Assembly (NCBI GenBank): GCA_004123355.1
Contig: SCHM01000004.1
Span: 992,001-1,056,000 of the forward strand
From: Amphirosellinia nigrospora
Taxonomy: Eukaryota; Ascomycota; Sordariomycetes; Xylariales; Xylariaceae
Length of the DNA: 64,000 nt
Reading direction: 5' to 3'
Shown: piece after piece, positions 11,908-22,193 of the stretch
Numbering within the stretch: the stretch's first letter is position 1
How the letters are laid out: the number at the start of each line of letters is the position of its first letter
Notes under the pieces: model-generated
The model's input: only the letters and a program-made list of their open reading frames with translations
What the model was told of the DNA's origin: nothing
Databases searched by the model: none
Position numbers and translations under genes: made by a program

Positions 11908-12937
11908 ATGGCGGAAACTCGCGAGTTTTCAGCTCAAACCCTGTTCAATGTCAAAGGCTTCGTGGCCGTGGTAACAGGTGGCGGGTCAGGCATCGGCTTG
12001 ATGGCAACCCAAGCCCTTGCAGCCAACGGCGCCAAAGTCTACATCACCGGAAGACGGATGGAAGCTCTCGAGAAGGCCGCCAAGGAGCATCAGCCCACGA
12101 GCGGCGAGGGACAGATCGTCCCGATCGGGCCGTGCGATGTCACGAAGAAGGAGGATCTGAGCCGACTCGTGGAGGACATCGGCAAAAAGGAGAAGAGCAT
12201 CCAGTTGCTGGTGTGCAATGCTGGCGTCGCGGGCCCCAAGGCCGAACCGGAACATACCGATGCCGAGGACTTGCGCGCGCGCCTTTGGGATAATGAGGAT
12301 GTCAGCGATTGGCAGGATACCTATCAAACGGATGTCACGGCGGTCTACTTTACGACTGTGGCCTTCTTACCCCTCCTGCAAGCTGCAAGTAAGTATTTCC
12401 CAATGGTCATATCCATGTTGAGTATAAAGGCACCTCTTCCGGCTAGAACATATCATAGTAGCTAATGCACCCTTAAATACTTATAATCCATAATTTGTAC
12501 AGTAATAACTGACCGTGGGCGATGTAGTGAGACCGAAAGGAGAGTTAGAGCCGTACTCGGCGTCAGTATTGACAATTTCCAGCATGTCAGGCATCATGCG
12601 GCATGCACAAGGACATTTCAGTTACAACACTGCGAAGGGGGCCACCGTCCATCTGACGAAGCTCATGTCTGCGGAGTTTCAGAAAGCTGGCATCCGTGTC
12701 AATTCCATCGCACCCGGATACTTCCCAAGCGAGATGACGGCCAAGGAGAGTGACGATCGTCAGAAGAGTCACGTGCCCGAGGAGAAGATCCAGGAAAAGG
12801 GCCACGTACCACTAGAGCGGCCGGGCCGGGAAATTGAAATGGGCATGTCTGTTTTATACCTGGCCAAGAATCAATATGTTAATGGGGAGATCATTGCGGT
12901 CGATGGGGGTGTTTTGAACGTCCTGGCTGGACGTTAA
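11908..12937 (+). CDS. Short-chain dehydrogenase/reductase, classical type
   Basis: NAD(P)-dependent oxidoreductase of unknown substrate. Exons are 11908-12388 and 12528-12937; the acceptor GATGTAG at 12527 keeps the frame open and joins LLQAA to MRPKGELEPYS. The product is about 296 residues, normal for the family. TGGGSGIG (residues 23-30) binds the cofactor, CNAG lies near 104, the catalytic Ser is in ISSMSGI, and the catalytic Tyr and Lys are in SYNTAK (near 192-196). RVNSIAPGYF and a C-terminal NGEIIAVDGG complete the fold. The gene is intact, in contrast with its upstream neighbour. It lies 600 bp downstream of the nitronate monooxygenase-like gene on the same strand, but nothing shows a shared pathway. 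Confidence 0.9.
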
Positions 12938-13446
12938 CGGTTTTTCAGAGCAGTGATGTTTGCGGGTTAGGGATCGACGACTTCTAAAAGCGTCGAGTGT
13001 AAATCGTTCGCCGTAATGACTCAAAAGAGCAGTAGGAATGCGGCAAGAATAAATATAGAAAATGCACAGGCACTAAGGATGCCAAGCTAAAATCGAGGTC
13101 TTACATAGTAAACCTTCCACCATCTTTGAAACTCGACTCACAATTGGACGTAGCATGGCCGGTTCGATACTAGTGCAAACCTTAATATGCCCGGGCATCT
13201 CATATTATCATGGAGCCTCAATGGCCGGCTTCGAAAACAAATGACCAGTCTCGATCGTCATCTTTGGCGTTTCTATTCTCGTACTAGGTCGGCATACTAT
13301 AGTATTTATACGACGTGCTTTATTCTAAAATTGAGCAAACTGTGCCATCTCTCATTCAAAATAAAACACAATATCAGCTCAGTTAAAACAGCACTTGTCG
13401 GGTACGATACGTTGGCAAGTATATTACCCTAGCGGGTATTATCAAA
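12938..13446. other. Intergenic region
   Basis: About 500 bp between the SDR and aquaporin genes on the same strand. It is AT-rich near 13.05-13.4 kb with ATAGTATTTATACG near 13300. No gene seen. Confidence 0.5.
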
Positions 13447-14578
13447 ATGCCAGGGACGTCATACTTCGATTTCCACGGACACGGGCATCTCACCCAAATC
13501 CAATCAGACCTTGTCGCCGCGACGGGCGAGTTTGTTGGGACGTTTTGGTTCTTATTCTTTGCGTACTCTGGCCATCTCATGGTGATCGAGAGGCGGCAGC
13601 GACGGACACGAGTCAAAGCCCCTCCGTGGTTATCTATATTTCACTTGCATGGTAAGTGAGAACCGAGGATAGCTACCACGAGGCAGGCTAATGATCGCTT
13701 AGTACGTGGTTACCTCTAAGTCAATTCATCCAAATTCGCCGGACAGCTACTTCTCAATCTTGTTTTGAGTGGATATGAGGGCATGATTCCAGAGCTATGT
13801 TTCCGCTAACAAGTATTAAGATGGCTTTTCATTACTCGTAACTGTATGGGCTATTTATAGGATCAGCGGAGGGTTTTTTAATCCAGCAGTATGCCTCCCT
13901 ATGTGTTTCTCTCTCATCAGGTACTCTACTGTCATCAAATACCTCGACAAACTTCTGCCGTCAAGCAACATGACTAACCAACATGTTTCTTTTGGCTACA
14001 ACGTTAGGTTACCGTCGGGCTCGCCCTGTCTGGTCATCTACACTGGAAAAGAATGACTATCTTCGTTTTTGTACAACTGGTCGCGTGTATTTCTGCTGCA
14101 GCAGTGGTGAAGGTTCTCTTCCCCGGTGACATCGCATTATTGAGCACGACGTTGGCTCCAGGCGTCAGCATCGCACAAGGACTCTTTGCGGAGATGTTCT
14201 TCACTTCGTACCTCGTGTTCGTGGTATTGATCCTTGCGTGTGAGAAGTCACGAGATACCTTCCTAGCGCCGATTGGAATCGGACTTGCGCTCTTCGTAGC
14301 GGAGATCCCGGGTTCGCTTTCACCGCACCCTCATTTTCTTCGGTCGGACGATGCGTAGAGGACAAACTGACGGGATGATAGGCGTCTACTATACTGGGGG
14401 TTCCTTGAACCCGGCACGCAGCTTCGGATGCGCCGTCGCGGCACCGTACTTTCCGGGATACCATTGGATATACTGGGTTGGGCCGGGCCTCGGTGCCTTG
14501 ATAGCCTCGGGCTATTATCGATTCGTGAAGGCCTGCCATTATGAGGAAGCCAATCCAGGCCAGGACGCGCCGACTTAG
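13447..14578 (+). CDS. Aquaporin / major intrinsic protein
   Basis: Membrane channel for water or small solutes. Four exons fit: 13447-13651, 13821-13888, 14008-14311 and 14382-14578, giving 257 residues in one open frame. The first NPA box is in SGGFFNPAV (near residue 88) and the second in [11 protein letters not shown] (near 201), with the selectivity Arg after the second. Hydrophobic segments alternate as expected for six helices; the C-terminal tail is short. One oddity: codons after HLM in exon 1 (about 13580-13651) give basic, un-MIP-like residues in the open frame, while the other frame gives [12 protein letters not shown], which continues naturally into GFSLLVTVW of exon 2. Two compensating single-base changes, one near 13580 and one at the splice, would explain this. 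Confidence 0.88.
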
Positions 14579-15136
14579 GCAAGCCCGAGGCCAAACATGG
14601 GTAGGCTATATATAAGTGTAGTTCCTGGCGTTTCTTCTGGTACCTACCTAATTTTGTGAATTATGCGAAATGACACTGATGATGTCCGTATAGGAAAGGG
14701 AAACTGCTGGGGTCTCTTGATGGGCCGGGAATGCAAAAGTTTGCAGCTGCTAAGCCCCAGTCCTGATATCATTGTCCTCAATCGTTGGAATTGAAGAGAT
14801 GAGTCGAGAAAAGATTTGTCATAGTGTGATTAAAACTTCGAGGTCGAGGTCGAGGTCTTTGTGCCATATTCTATGACTCTTTTGAAGGTTTTGGGGCTTG
14901 GAGCAGGACGCACGGGCCAGCTGACGAGTAAGAAGGCAGGCATTGAGTCATAAGCCTACCTATTATTAGCAGGAACAATGTCAAGCTCACACTGCCGCTT
15001 CACATAGTATTAATACCTACAGATGTAGCCAGCCATTCAGCCAGTATTAACACAACAACCTCTTTTCTTTTGTGACTGGCCTTTGCGACAGCTTTCGCAG
15101 GGAAGCGGAGGCAGATGTCGTCACGACTCACCTGTT
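14579..15136. other. Intergenic region with a CGAGGT hexamer repeat
   Basis: Three perfect CGAGGT copies lie at 14839-14856. The rest is unremarkable; the 3' part serves as the 5' region of the next gene. No gene seen. Confidence 0.5.
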
Positions 15137-16755
15137 ATGCCTAAGAAACGACATCAGCCCAAGTACTCTAAACCTCCATCAGTTGCCCCAGCATCATTGC
15201 GTCTCTCGTCCCCGTCGCAATCGTCCACTTCAGGTGAGTTATTCGAATTCCCTTACTGCTTGTTGCAATGCCCCGCAGAGCTGTGCCATCCTGCTCTACG
15301 TCTACATTGCCATGAACAACTGTTCCTATCCACTGTAAATCCATATCAAAACGGCCGACATACTAAACCCTGCTGTCACTAGAACAGCATGGCCGATCGG
15401 TTAATGAGCTCCTCGCGAACTTGCGCCGGAGCACCTTGAACCCCAACGCTGCCCACGCCAGCACCAGCACCTCGGCTACCACCGCTCCCAGCGTGCCCCC
15501 GACGCTCCGTCATATCCTCCAGCTTCCCGAGCCTCCCGTGCCTGTTCCTCGCCGCCCTCAGAGACGGGATCTTCCAAACGGTCGTCGTCCCCCACCAGGC
15601 CCGCCACCACCTCGTAGTTGGGTCACGTTATCGCAGTCACGGCACGCCACACCCTCTGTTTTTGCGCACGATGGCACAGACGGTCGCATTAGACATTGGC
15701 CAATGCCTGGCCATTATGCACCGGCCGAGGGAAGTCTGGTGGATATGATTCTACGGCGCATAGCCTTGGACTGGTCCCAACAACGTGACTGGAATCGTTT
15801 CTATCTCTATACTCTGCCTAGTCGACTGCGGTCGGTTCTGCTGGCCAACATCTCCGAGATCTACAGCCCCGGAGTCTCGCTGATGGACTTGCGACTTGTT
15901 TTGTCCGGCCCGTCGGAGAGCGAGCTTGCAGAATATGGATTGGAGCCACCTGATGTGAATGCACTGAATTCTGACGTTTTTTATTTAGACCTGACAAGTT
16001 CTCTTGGCAAGTCGCTAAGTCTAAAAGAAATACACGAGCTACTTTTTGGGCCTAAGAAGGCAGTTATTCCTACCGACGATGCTGTGCAGGACTCGTGGGA
16101 TGTACCAACACCGATGGCAGGACCAGTCGAATTACTACCCAACTTAACACACCTATCACTTGGTATAGATCCGGGCTCAGCGCAGTCGGTATCTTGGAAA
16201 CAGCTTTTATCACTCGCAGGGAAGCTTACCCATCTCACCCACCTCAGCTTAGCCGGGTGGCCTGAACCTTCGCTTACACCCAACGCCAAACTCGCCAAAA
16301 TGATATCACCAACAACTGGTCGTAGCGTTCAGTATGGCGGCACCGGACCGTATAGTCACGTTCTCGATGAGGACTGGACCGAGGCGATTCTCATTTTGAA
16401 ACGTCTTAGTCGACTCCTTTACGGTCTCGAATATCTAGATCTTACCGGGTGTAGTGACTGGATCCGAGCTCTGAGGGAGAAGTCCGACGGCGAGTTTAAG
16501 GTGGATTTTGTAGATTGGTCGGGGGACTGGGGCAAGATCACGACCTTGAGACTCAATTCGGGATATGACCTGGCGGATGATTCATCTAGTAGCCAAGTGC
16601 TTCGGGTTTCCGACTGGATTGACGAGGCAGTAGCGGTAGAGAAGCATGTTAGGTCACAACGCGCTGGTCGTGGTCGATGGATCACAGTTGAGAAAGATGT
16701 CCTCCCTGAGAGAGCCCAGGAAATCGCAGAACGCGAAAGGCTCATCATTTGGTAG
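15137..16755 (+). CDS. Conserved-looking leucine-rich protein of unknown function
   Basis: I do not recognise a named family. Exons 15137-15233 and 15383-16755 join through GTGAGT...TCACTAG into an intact frame of 489 residues; this acceptor, not the AACAG five bases later, keeps the frame. The N-terminus is basic and Ser/Pro-rich (MPKKRHQPKYSKPPS), followed by SVNELLANLRR and a Pro/Arg-rich low-complexity stretch near residues 60-100. The middle and C-terminal parts carry leucine-rich-repeat-like segments such as LLPNLTHLSLG, LTHLTHLSLAGW and LYGLEYLDLTGC, ending in a basic/acidic helix. There is no signal peptide or membrane segment. It may be an LRR adaptor or scaffold; function is unknown. 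Confidence 0.8.
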
Positions 16756-17916
16756 ATTAGATGTGACCTGCTGAGGTCGATGTTGGATGGGACTTGGGGT
16801 GGTATGTATATAGAGCGAGAAAGTCAATAATACAGCATGCACGTCTAGATATGTTAGTGGTCTTGCGATGCTTCAAGCAGCTAAAGTGACAACGGAGGCA
16901 GGAAAAGAATTAAAAAGAGCGACACGAGCGTATAGCACTAGCACAATTTAATTTAAAGGAAGGTAAAGAGAATGGTGTCTCGGTATTTCGTTTCATGCTC
17001 AAACCCTCTACCGCTAACGGCTCATCTCGCAACGTTATAGATTTCAGGGAAATCGCTGGTTCTGAGCCATCCTTGCCCGGGCGCCTATATCCTCAGGTCT
17101 TGGCGCGTGCAACATCTTGACTGGATACCAGCGTTTAAATATGAAAACTAGCGGGAGTAGCTAGGTTGGGCTGCTGCCGCGCTATGACGCAACATCTAAT
17201 TGACATCCAATCAGCATCATGGCCTCAATCCAAAACAGGCATGACTTGTAACCAATTTCCCTTCTGTAAACTGCATGCTACTACCTTTAGGGCAAGCAGG
17301 GGTGAAACTTCTTTGACATTGAGATGGGACTCCCTTTTGTACTTGTATAATTAATCAACATGAATAACGAATGATTATGGCATTTGTGGCTGTGACTCGC
17401 AACCAAAGTTCTTTGTGGTGGAATCAGACTACCTACCTAAGACACTTGGCTGGATAGTGGTCGATGTTGCGGAGATGCCAAGACCCAGGGATAGTTCGGC
17501 GGTAAATAGGCGCCAGCTAGGTTTGGACCCTTGTTGTCGTGAATAAACGCCTATGCGCCCAGGTCCTAGGTAGACTGATACGAGTATAGCGATTGTATTT
17601 ACTTGGAACAAGAGGTAACCACGATCCAGGTAACATTGACCCTGTGGTTTATGGTTATATCGACTGTTAAGTGGGTATGATTCAGCTCGTTTATTTCTTC
17701 CAGACGTTGGTTCTTTGTTGCCCATCATTACCTTGGCCTACATATGATCACCCCAGTCCCTCATACTCTTTCCTACCCTACCTACCTACCCTACGTTGAT
17801 TTTACAATTAATACCACCGCACTCTTTTGACAACTGGTTGTCTCGTCACCGATTCTCCTCTTTTTCTTCTACTTTTCAGACTTTCTCTTCTTTCGATTCT
17901 TTCGGCGTTAGCGAAG
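16756..17916. other. Intergenic region
   Basis: About 1.2 kb without a recognisable gene. It holds a CTACCCTACCTACCTACCCTACG pyrimidine tract near 17.77 kb and a TC-rich leader just before the next start codon, both typical of fungal promoters. Confidence 0.5.
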
Positions 17917-19036
17917 ATGCCTGTCCAACCTTCAGTGGGCTTGTTGCTCCCACCCGTCCTCATCTCCTTCGTAACCTTCGTGCTGGCACTGATAATCCTC
18001 CTGGCTGGAACCGGACCGCAGCAGCAGTCTCTCGAACCTTACCATATCATTGCAGTACGTCGGAATGCTTGAGCGACCCCGCTACCGTTACGATACCCAT
18101 ATGGACTAACCAATGCTCGCTAGGTCAATCTATCCAACTTTGGCCATGATCTTATTCCGACACCGACAAAATCGGAGCCCAAGCCATCGCAAACTAGCGG
18201 CGGCAGTTTCTTCGACCAGCTTGGGGACGACGCGCGAGGCCTTGGCCAGGACATTTCGGACGGCATCAACAATATCACGGATGGAATCAATAACATTACG
18301 GATGGAATTGCCGACCAGGTCACCAAGGAGCTTGGCATTTCGCAGTGGTATAGCTTGCATATCATGACTGCTTGCGAGGGAATGTTTTCACCCAATGCGT
18401 CGAGCCAGGGCGCTTGGTATAAATTGAGCAACTGTACCGCGCAACAGCCAGGATGTGAGTGGTCTCCTTGATGGCCCCCTGGCGAATCTGTCATTAACTT
18501 ACATGTTTATAGTCAGGCTAAACCTTAGCGAGGTTCTTGACCACGAAATCCAGGCTGGGCCATTAAAACTAAACCTCAACCAACTCCCAATCCCCAAGAA
18601 GGTTCAGGAGGCTGTTGATATCGCCAATGACGCGCTCCTTGCCCTGCTCGTTTTCTATGCGCTGGCAGGCGGCTTCGCTGGGCTATCCTTCCTGTCGAGC
18701 TTGGCGGTCTTAGTATTTCTCCGGAAGAGAATCACGAAGCCGATCGTCTGGGCCAACATCGCCGTCGCAAGTCTCGGTACTTTTTTCCTCCTGGTCGCGA
18801 GCGCAGTTATCACCTACGTCAACAACAAAGGCGTCGGGGAGATTAACAGCGCTGGCAAGGATGTGGGAATCTCCGGCATCAAAGGAACCAAGTTGATCAC
18901 CCTCACTTGGATTACTTTCGCCCTTATGGCCTTCGCAACTCTCTACTGGGTAATGGGCGTACTCAAGTTTACACGGAGATGGATTGTCATCGGGGACGGC
19001 TTTCGCCTTCGGGGCAAAGAGTCAATACCATTGTGA
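17917..19036 (+). CDS. Sur7/PalI-family integral membrane protein
   Basis: Four-helix plasma-membrane protein of the Sur7/PalI group, known for eisosome-associated and pH-signalling members. Exons 17917-18054, 18124-18454 and 18513-19036 give 330 residues in one intact frame. A first membrane helix is at residues 8-31. A long extracellular loop carries HIMTACEGMF, the conserved Cys region of the family, and NCTAQQPG. Three more hydrophobic helices follow (LLALLVFYALAGGFAG, IAVASLGTFFLLVASAVI, ITFALMAFATLYWVMGVL). The loop also contains a perfect tandem DGINNIT heptad duplicated at the DNA level (18259-18300), an Asn/Asp-rich amphipathic stretch with N-glycosylation sequons. The MscL gene follows 580 bp downstream on the same strand. 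Confidence 0.85.
18259..18309 (+). repeat. In-frame 21-bp tandem repeat (DGINNIT)
   Basis: Two diverged 21-bp copies (18259-18279, 18280-18300) encode identical DGINNIT heptads, and a third partial DGI follows. Third-position differences between copies, with identical protein, suggest that the repeat is kept by selection on the protein. Confidence 0.8.
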
Positions 19037-19615
19037 GGGCAAATTCGTTCCTAGGTAAGATTGTTCAGCGCGCTTATCAGCGAAGGAGATGATTCAGGAG
19101 GCAAGCGACTTAGCGTTGAAACTACGACTTTGATTTTGAAATTTGGCGTTGGTATTGGTTGGATGTAACATGATACCTGGATAGACTGATTAGACTCGGG
19201 AGGACGGTTTGGCAGGCACGACCGTTCTCCTTCAGCTACAAAGCTGGAGGCGATGGAATGATTTAAACTAATCCAAATGCACTCTTAGGTATCTTCGTCA
19301 CATGTTATCCTTACCAAGTTACACAGGTGCAGGGGTGATATCATATCTTCATTCCGTACTTGGATAGCAGGCAAGTACAGGCTGGCGCGATTGTTGTCTC
19401 CCCACATAGGAAACCACCACTCGCTCTAGTGCAGTGCATAGCTGAAGATCCCCGCGACGATCATTTTCCAAGTTGTTTCCAGGTTTCCATCCTCTTTCGT
19501 TTAATACAAGCTGGCAACCCAATCTAAGAAATCCAACTCGACCAACACATTCCATCTCATTCATTCATGAATCGGTCTTTGATATAGTTCTCTCCTCTCT
19601 TCACCCACTTCCACC
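19037..19615. other. Intergenic region before MscL
   Basis: About 580 bp. The last 150 bp are rich in CTCTTCACCCACTTCCACC-type pyrimidine sequence immediately before the MscL start codon. No gene seen. Confidence 0.5.
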
Positions 19616-20447
19616 ATGCCGCTCTTGTACGGCTCCTCGCATAACAATGATGAGCACCGGAGCTTGCTTGAGGAGAGCGAGGAACGTGCCAAACGCGTGT
19701 TCACGGGTTTCATCGATTTTGCCTTTTCTGGTAATATTCTTGAGATTGCATTTGGCTTGATGTCAGTGTCTCGACCCCTTCAACTTCCAATGGAACCCCC
19801 AGCTTGGCGGATGTCAGTTGCACGGCGCTGGTCCCCTGCTAAATACATACATACCCCTGTTCATGCCACTGAAGAACTACACCATAGCTCATATTCTAGA
19901 AATGTGTTAACGACGTAACTAAACAGTCTAGCCAATGCCTTCACAAGTGTCACCAATTCATTTGTCAACGACATTCTCCTTCCGCCCTTGTCCATTCTCC
20001 TACCCTTGAACCGCAATATGGATGAGAAATTCGTAGTTCTCAGACCCGGCCCCAACTATGAAGAGGAAAACGGATACAACACCATCGGTCTGGCGCTGGA
20101 GGATGGTGCAGTAGTCCTGGCATACGGGTACACTCTTACCCGTATTGTAATATTACCACTTTGATGCTAACTAGTTCGTGTTAGTGGGTTCATCCGTCAT
20201 GTTATCAGCTTTCTCTTCCTGGGTGGGATGCTCTATACCCTCGCTTGCATCTACGACTACTTCTCTAAAGACGACATTATCAAACACTCGGTCAAATGCC
20301 GCTATTGCAAGAAACGCGTTAGCTCAAAGGTCTGTAGCCGGCATCTGCCTAGCTATACAAGATTTTGGACATTGCTGACTCGCTTAGGCAATGCGCTGCA
20401 TTAACTGCACTAGCTGGCTCGACGGTCGCGAAGAACGCATGCGATGA
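19616..20447 (+). CDS. Large-conductance mechanosensitive channel, MscL family
   Basis: Tension-gated channel that releases solutes on hypo-osmotic shock; bacterial MscL is the prototype. Exons 19616-19761, 19927-20127, 20185-20329 and 20388-20447 join to an intact 183-residue protein. The amphipathic N-terminus leads into GFIDFAFSGNILEIAFGLI and LANAFTSVTNSFVNDILLPPLS, matching the pore helix TM1 and its loop. FIRHVISFLFLGGMLYTLA is TM2. The cytoplasmic tail has CRYCKKRVSSKAMRCINC, two CxxC pairs that look like a small zinc ribbon, which bacterial MscL lacks. The protein is longer than bacterial MscL (about 136 residues) because of the periplasmic-type loop and this tail. Location could be plasma membrane or an organelle; sequence does not decide. 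Confidence 0.9.
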
Positions 20448-20704
20448 ACGCCGCATTCTCATTGCACGAGTTCATGGAGTAGAGGCTCGTTTCTCCTAAT
20501 TTTTAATCAATGGGCATCGCCCATAAACCATTTTGGCCAAATCGATCATACTAGTCGAGTCGGAGCTTAGAGCGGTCTTATCATTAACATAGTAGGCATG
20601 ATTCCAACTTCATTTTAGCGAACTTCTGCATTGATATATTCCGGACCGCAGATATGTACATATATCTATACATAGACTCCATTCAAAGCAGCAAATCAAC
20701 TCAT

Positions 20705-22193
20705 TTACGCACTATCGGCATTGCGCTTCTTTTTCATGCAAGGTCCCCAATACTTAGTCGGAGTACCTGTTGGAATAGGCGGGAATCCTCCGGGGAAACC
20801 AGTCGGGAAGCCAGCCGGTGGGGTGAACGACCCGGTCGGTATTGGAGGGAATCCCCCAGGGAAGCCAGTAGGGAATCCGCCTGGAGGAATGGTGAAATTC
20901 CACTTGGGCGATGTATCGACGCCGCCTTCCCTATAATACCAAGCACCGGCTGATACCATATTGTTATAATCAGCAGTACCGTTGATGCCAATAGTGGCCC
21001 ACATTAGCAGCCCATCATCAGGATCCTCGCTTAACATAACATAGTCCAGGAAGGGATCATAGTCGCGGCTTGCCTGCTGTGCGGCTAGGAAATCTTCGGT
21101 GTTGTAAGACAAACGCATCGAATTTCTCGTATAGGGAGTCATTGCCTCGACAGCATTGATTAGCTCCTGATCGAAGTACAGTTGGCCGACTAAAACACAT
21201 AGAGTCAGGAATCATCATTTGGAGCGTGGTCTGTGAGCTTTAGAATCACTTACTATGATTGACGTTCCCGCCCGTATACGTCCCATTATCGAGAAGCTTG
21301 CCCCCACGGTTCGTGGTCACATGGATATGATTCACTCGTCCCAGATAATGTCCTGGGAATAATGTCTCGAAGTTGACAACGCCCTCAAGATCCGAAATCT
21401 GGACACCACGTAGGAACGTAGTGTTCAGGCCAGCACCAGCTACTACGCCAGAATACACACCGGTTGAATTCGCATGCCAGAGATCAACTAGCATGTTTGG
21501 GACAGGGGCGCAGGTTGAAGTGTCGACTATAATTGTTATAAGGACGTGCTGACTTTTGGTGGAGAGATATAGAACAGGCTAGAGAACTTACCGAACTGGA
21601 GGTCCAAGTGCACCGGAATTCCTTCCTCGCCTTCGACAATATTTGAACGGATGAATTCGCCGCCAACCCAATATGGCCCAATGATCGTCTCGGGTGCAAG
21701 CCCTATCGTAGAATTTGAACCGAATATCGTGCTATGCGGCGTCGATTTCGACCAGTCACCGTGTATATCCGTTTGATCGTGGCATGTTTGCAAATACTCA
21801 TCCATAATATCCTGGTTTTGTCTGGCTCGCATGCGTGCTAAATCACATAGTTAGCGTCGTTAAACGTCTCCGACAACTATCCTGCCCGTCTCACGATACG
21901 TCGGTGATAATATATCATCCCCGTCCTTTAAAAATAAATAACATACTATGCTCGATGTCTCGCTTCTCACGAAGTTCGGCCGCCTTAGCTGCACGTCGCA
22001 TAGCTGCTCTTCGGGCCATCGTCTGCCCGCTTACGCTATTCTTGCAATTTGCTAGTGCCGCCTCCGCATTCCGAATCCCGAGTTCATTATGATGGAGATC
22101 TCTTCGACGCTTGGCCGCATCATGATGTTCTCCTGGATGTGCGAGAGCCGCACCGCAAAGGGCTGCGACTGACAGGGCCCGGAAGCTCACCAT
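20705..22193 (-). CDS. Secreted intradiol ring-cleavage dioxygenase with C-terminal Gly/Phe/Pro repeat
   Basis: Non-haem Fe(III) enzyme that cleaves catechol-type rings; this extracellular fungal group may act on plant phenolics. Exons 22193-21947, 21837-21592, 21526-21254 and 21189-20705 give an intact 416-residue protein. Residues 1-18 form a signal peptide (MVSFRALSVAALCGAALA). A His/Arg-rich segment follows. Candidate iron ligands are Tyr138 in TIIGPYW, Tyr225 in GHYLGR, and His231 and His233 in NHIHV; VDLWHAN is also characteristic. The last 45 residues contain two near-identical copies of AGFPTGFPGGFPPIPTG, an unusual tail that may bind a surface or wall polymer. The 3' end converges on MscL with about 257 bp between stops. 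The unrestricted substrate range is unknown. Confidence 0.9.
20767..20885 (-). repeat. Tandem repeat coding the Gly/Phe/Pro tail
   Basis: Two diverged copies of about 53 bp (20767-20819 and 20833-20885, period 66 bp) encode the repeated GFPTGFPGGFPPIPTG tail of the intradiol dioxygenase. Confidence 0.8.

Noticed and set aside
12389-12527. A frameshift at the SDR exon junction
   Set aside because: Using the acceptor at 12527 (GATGTAG) instead of 12502 gives an intact frame, so no frameshift is needed.
15383-15420. A frameshift at the start of exon 2 of the LRR-like gene
   Set aside because: Choosing the acceptor TCACTAG at 15382 rather than AACAG at 15387 keeps the frame open.
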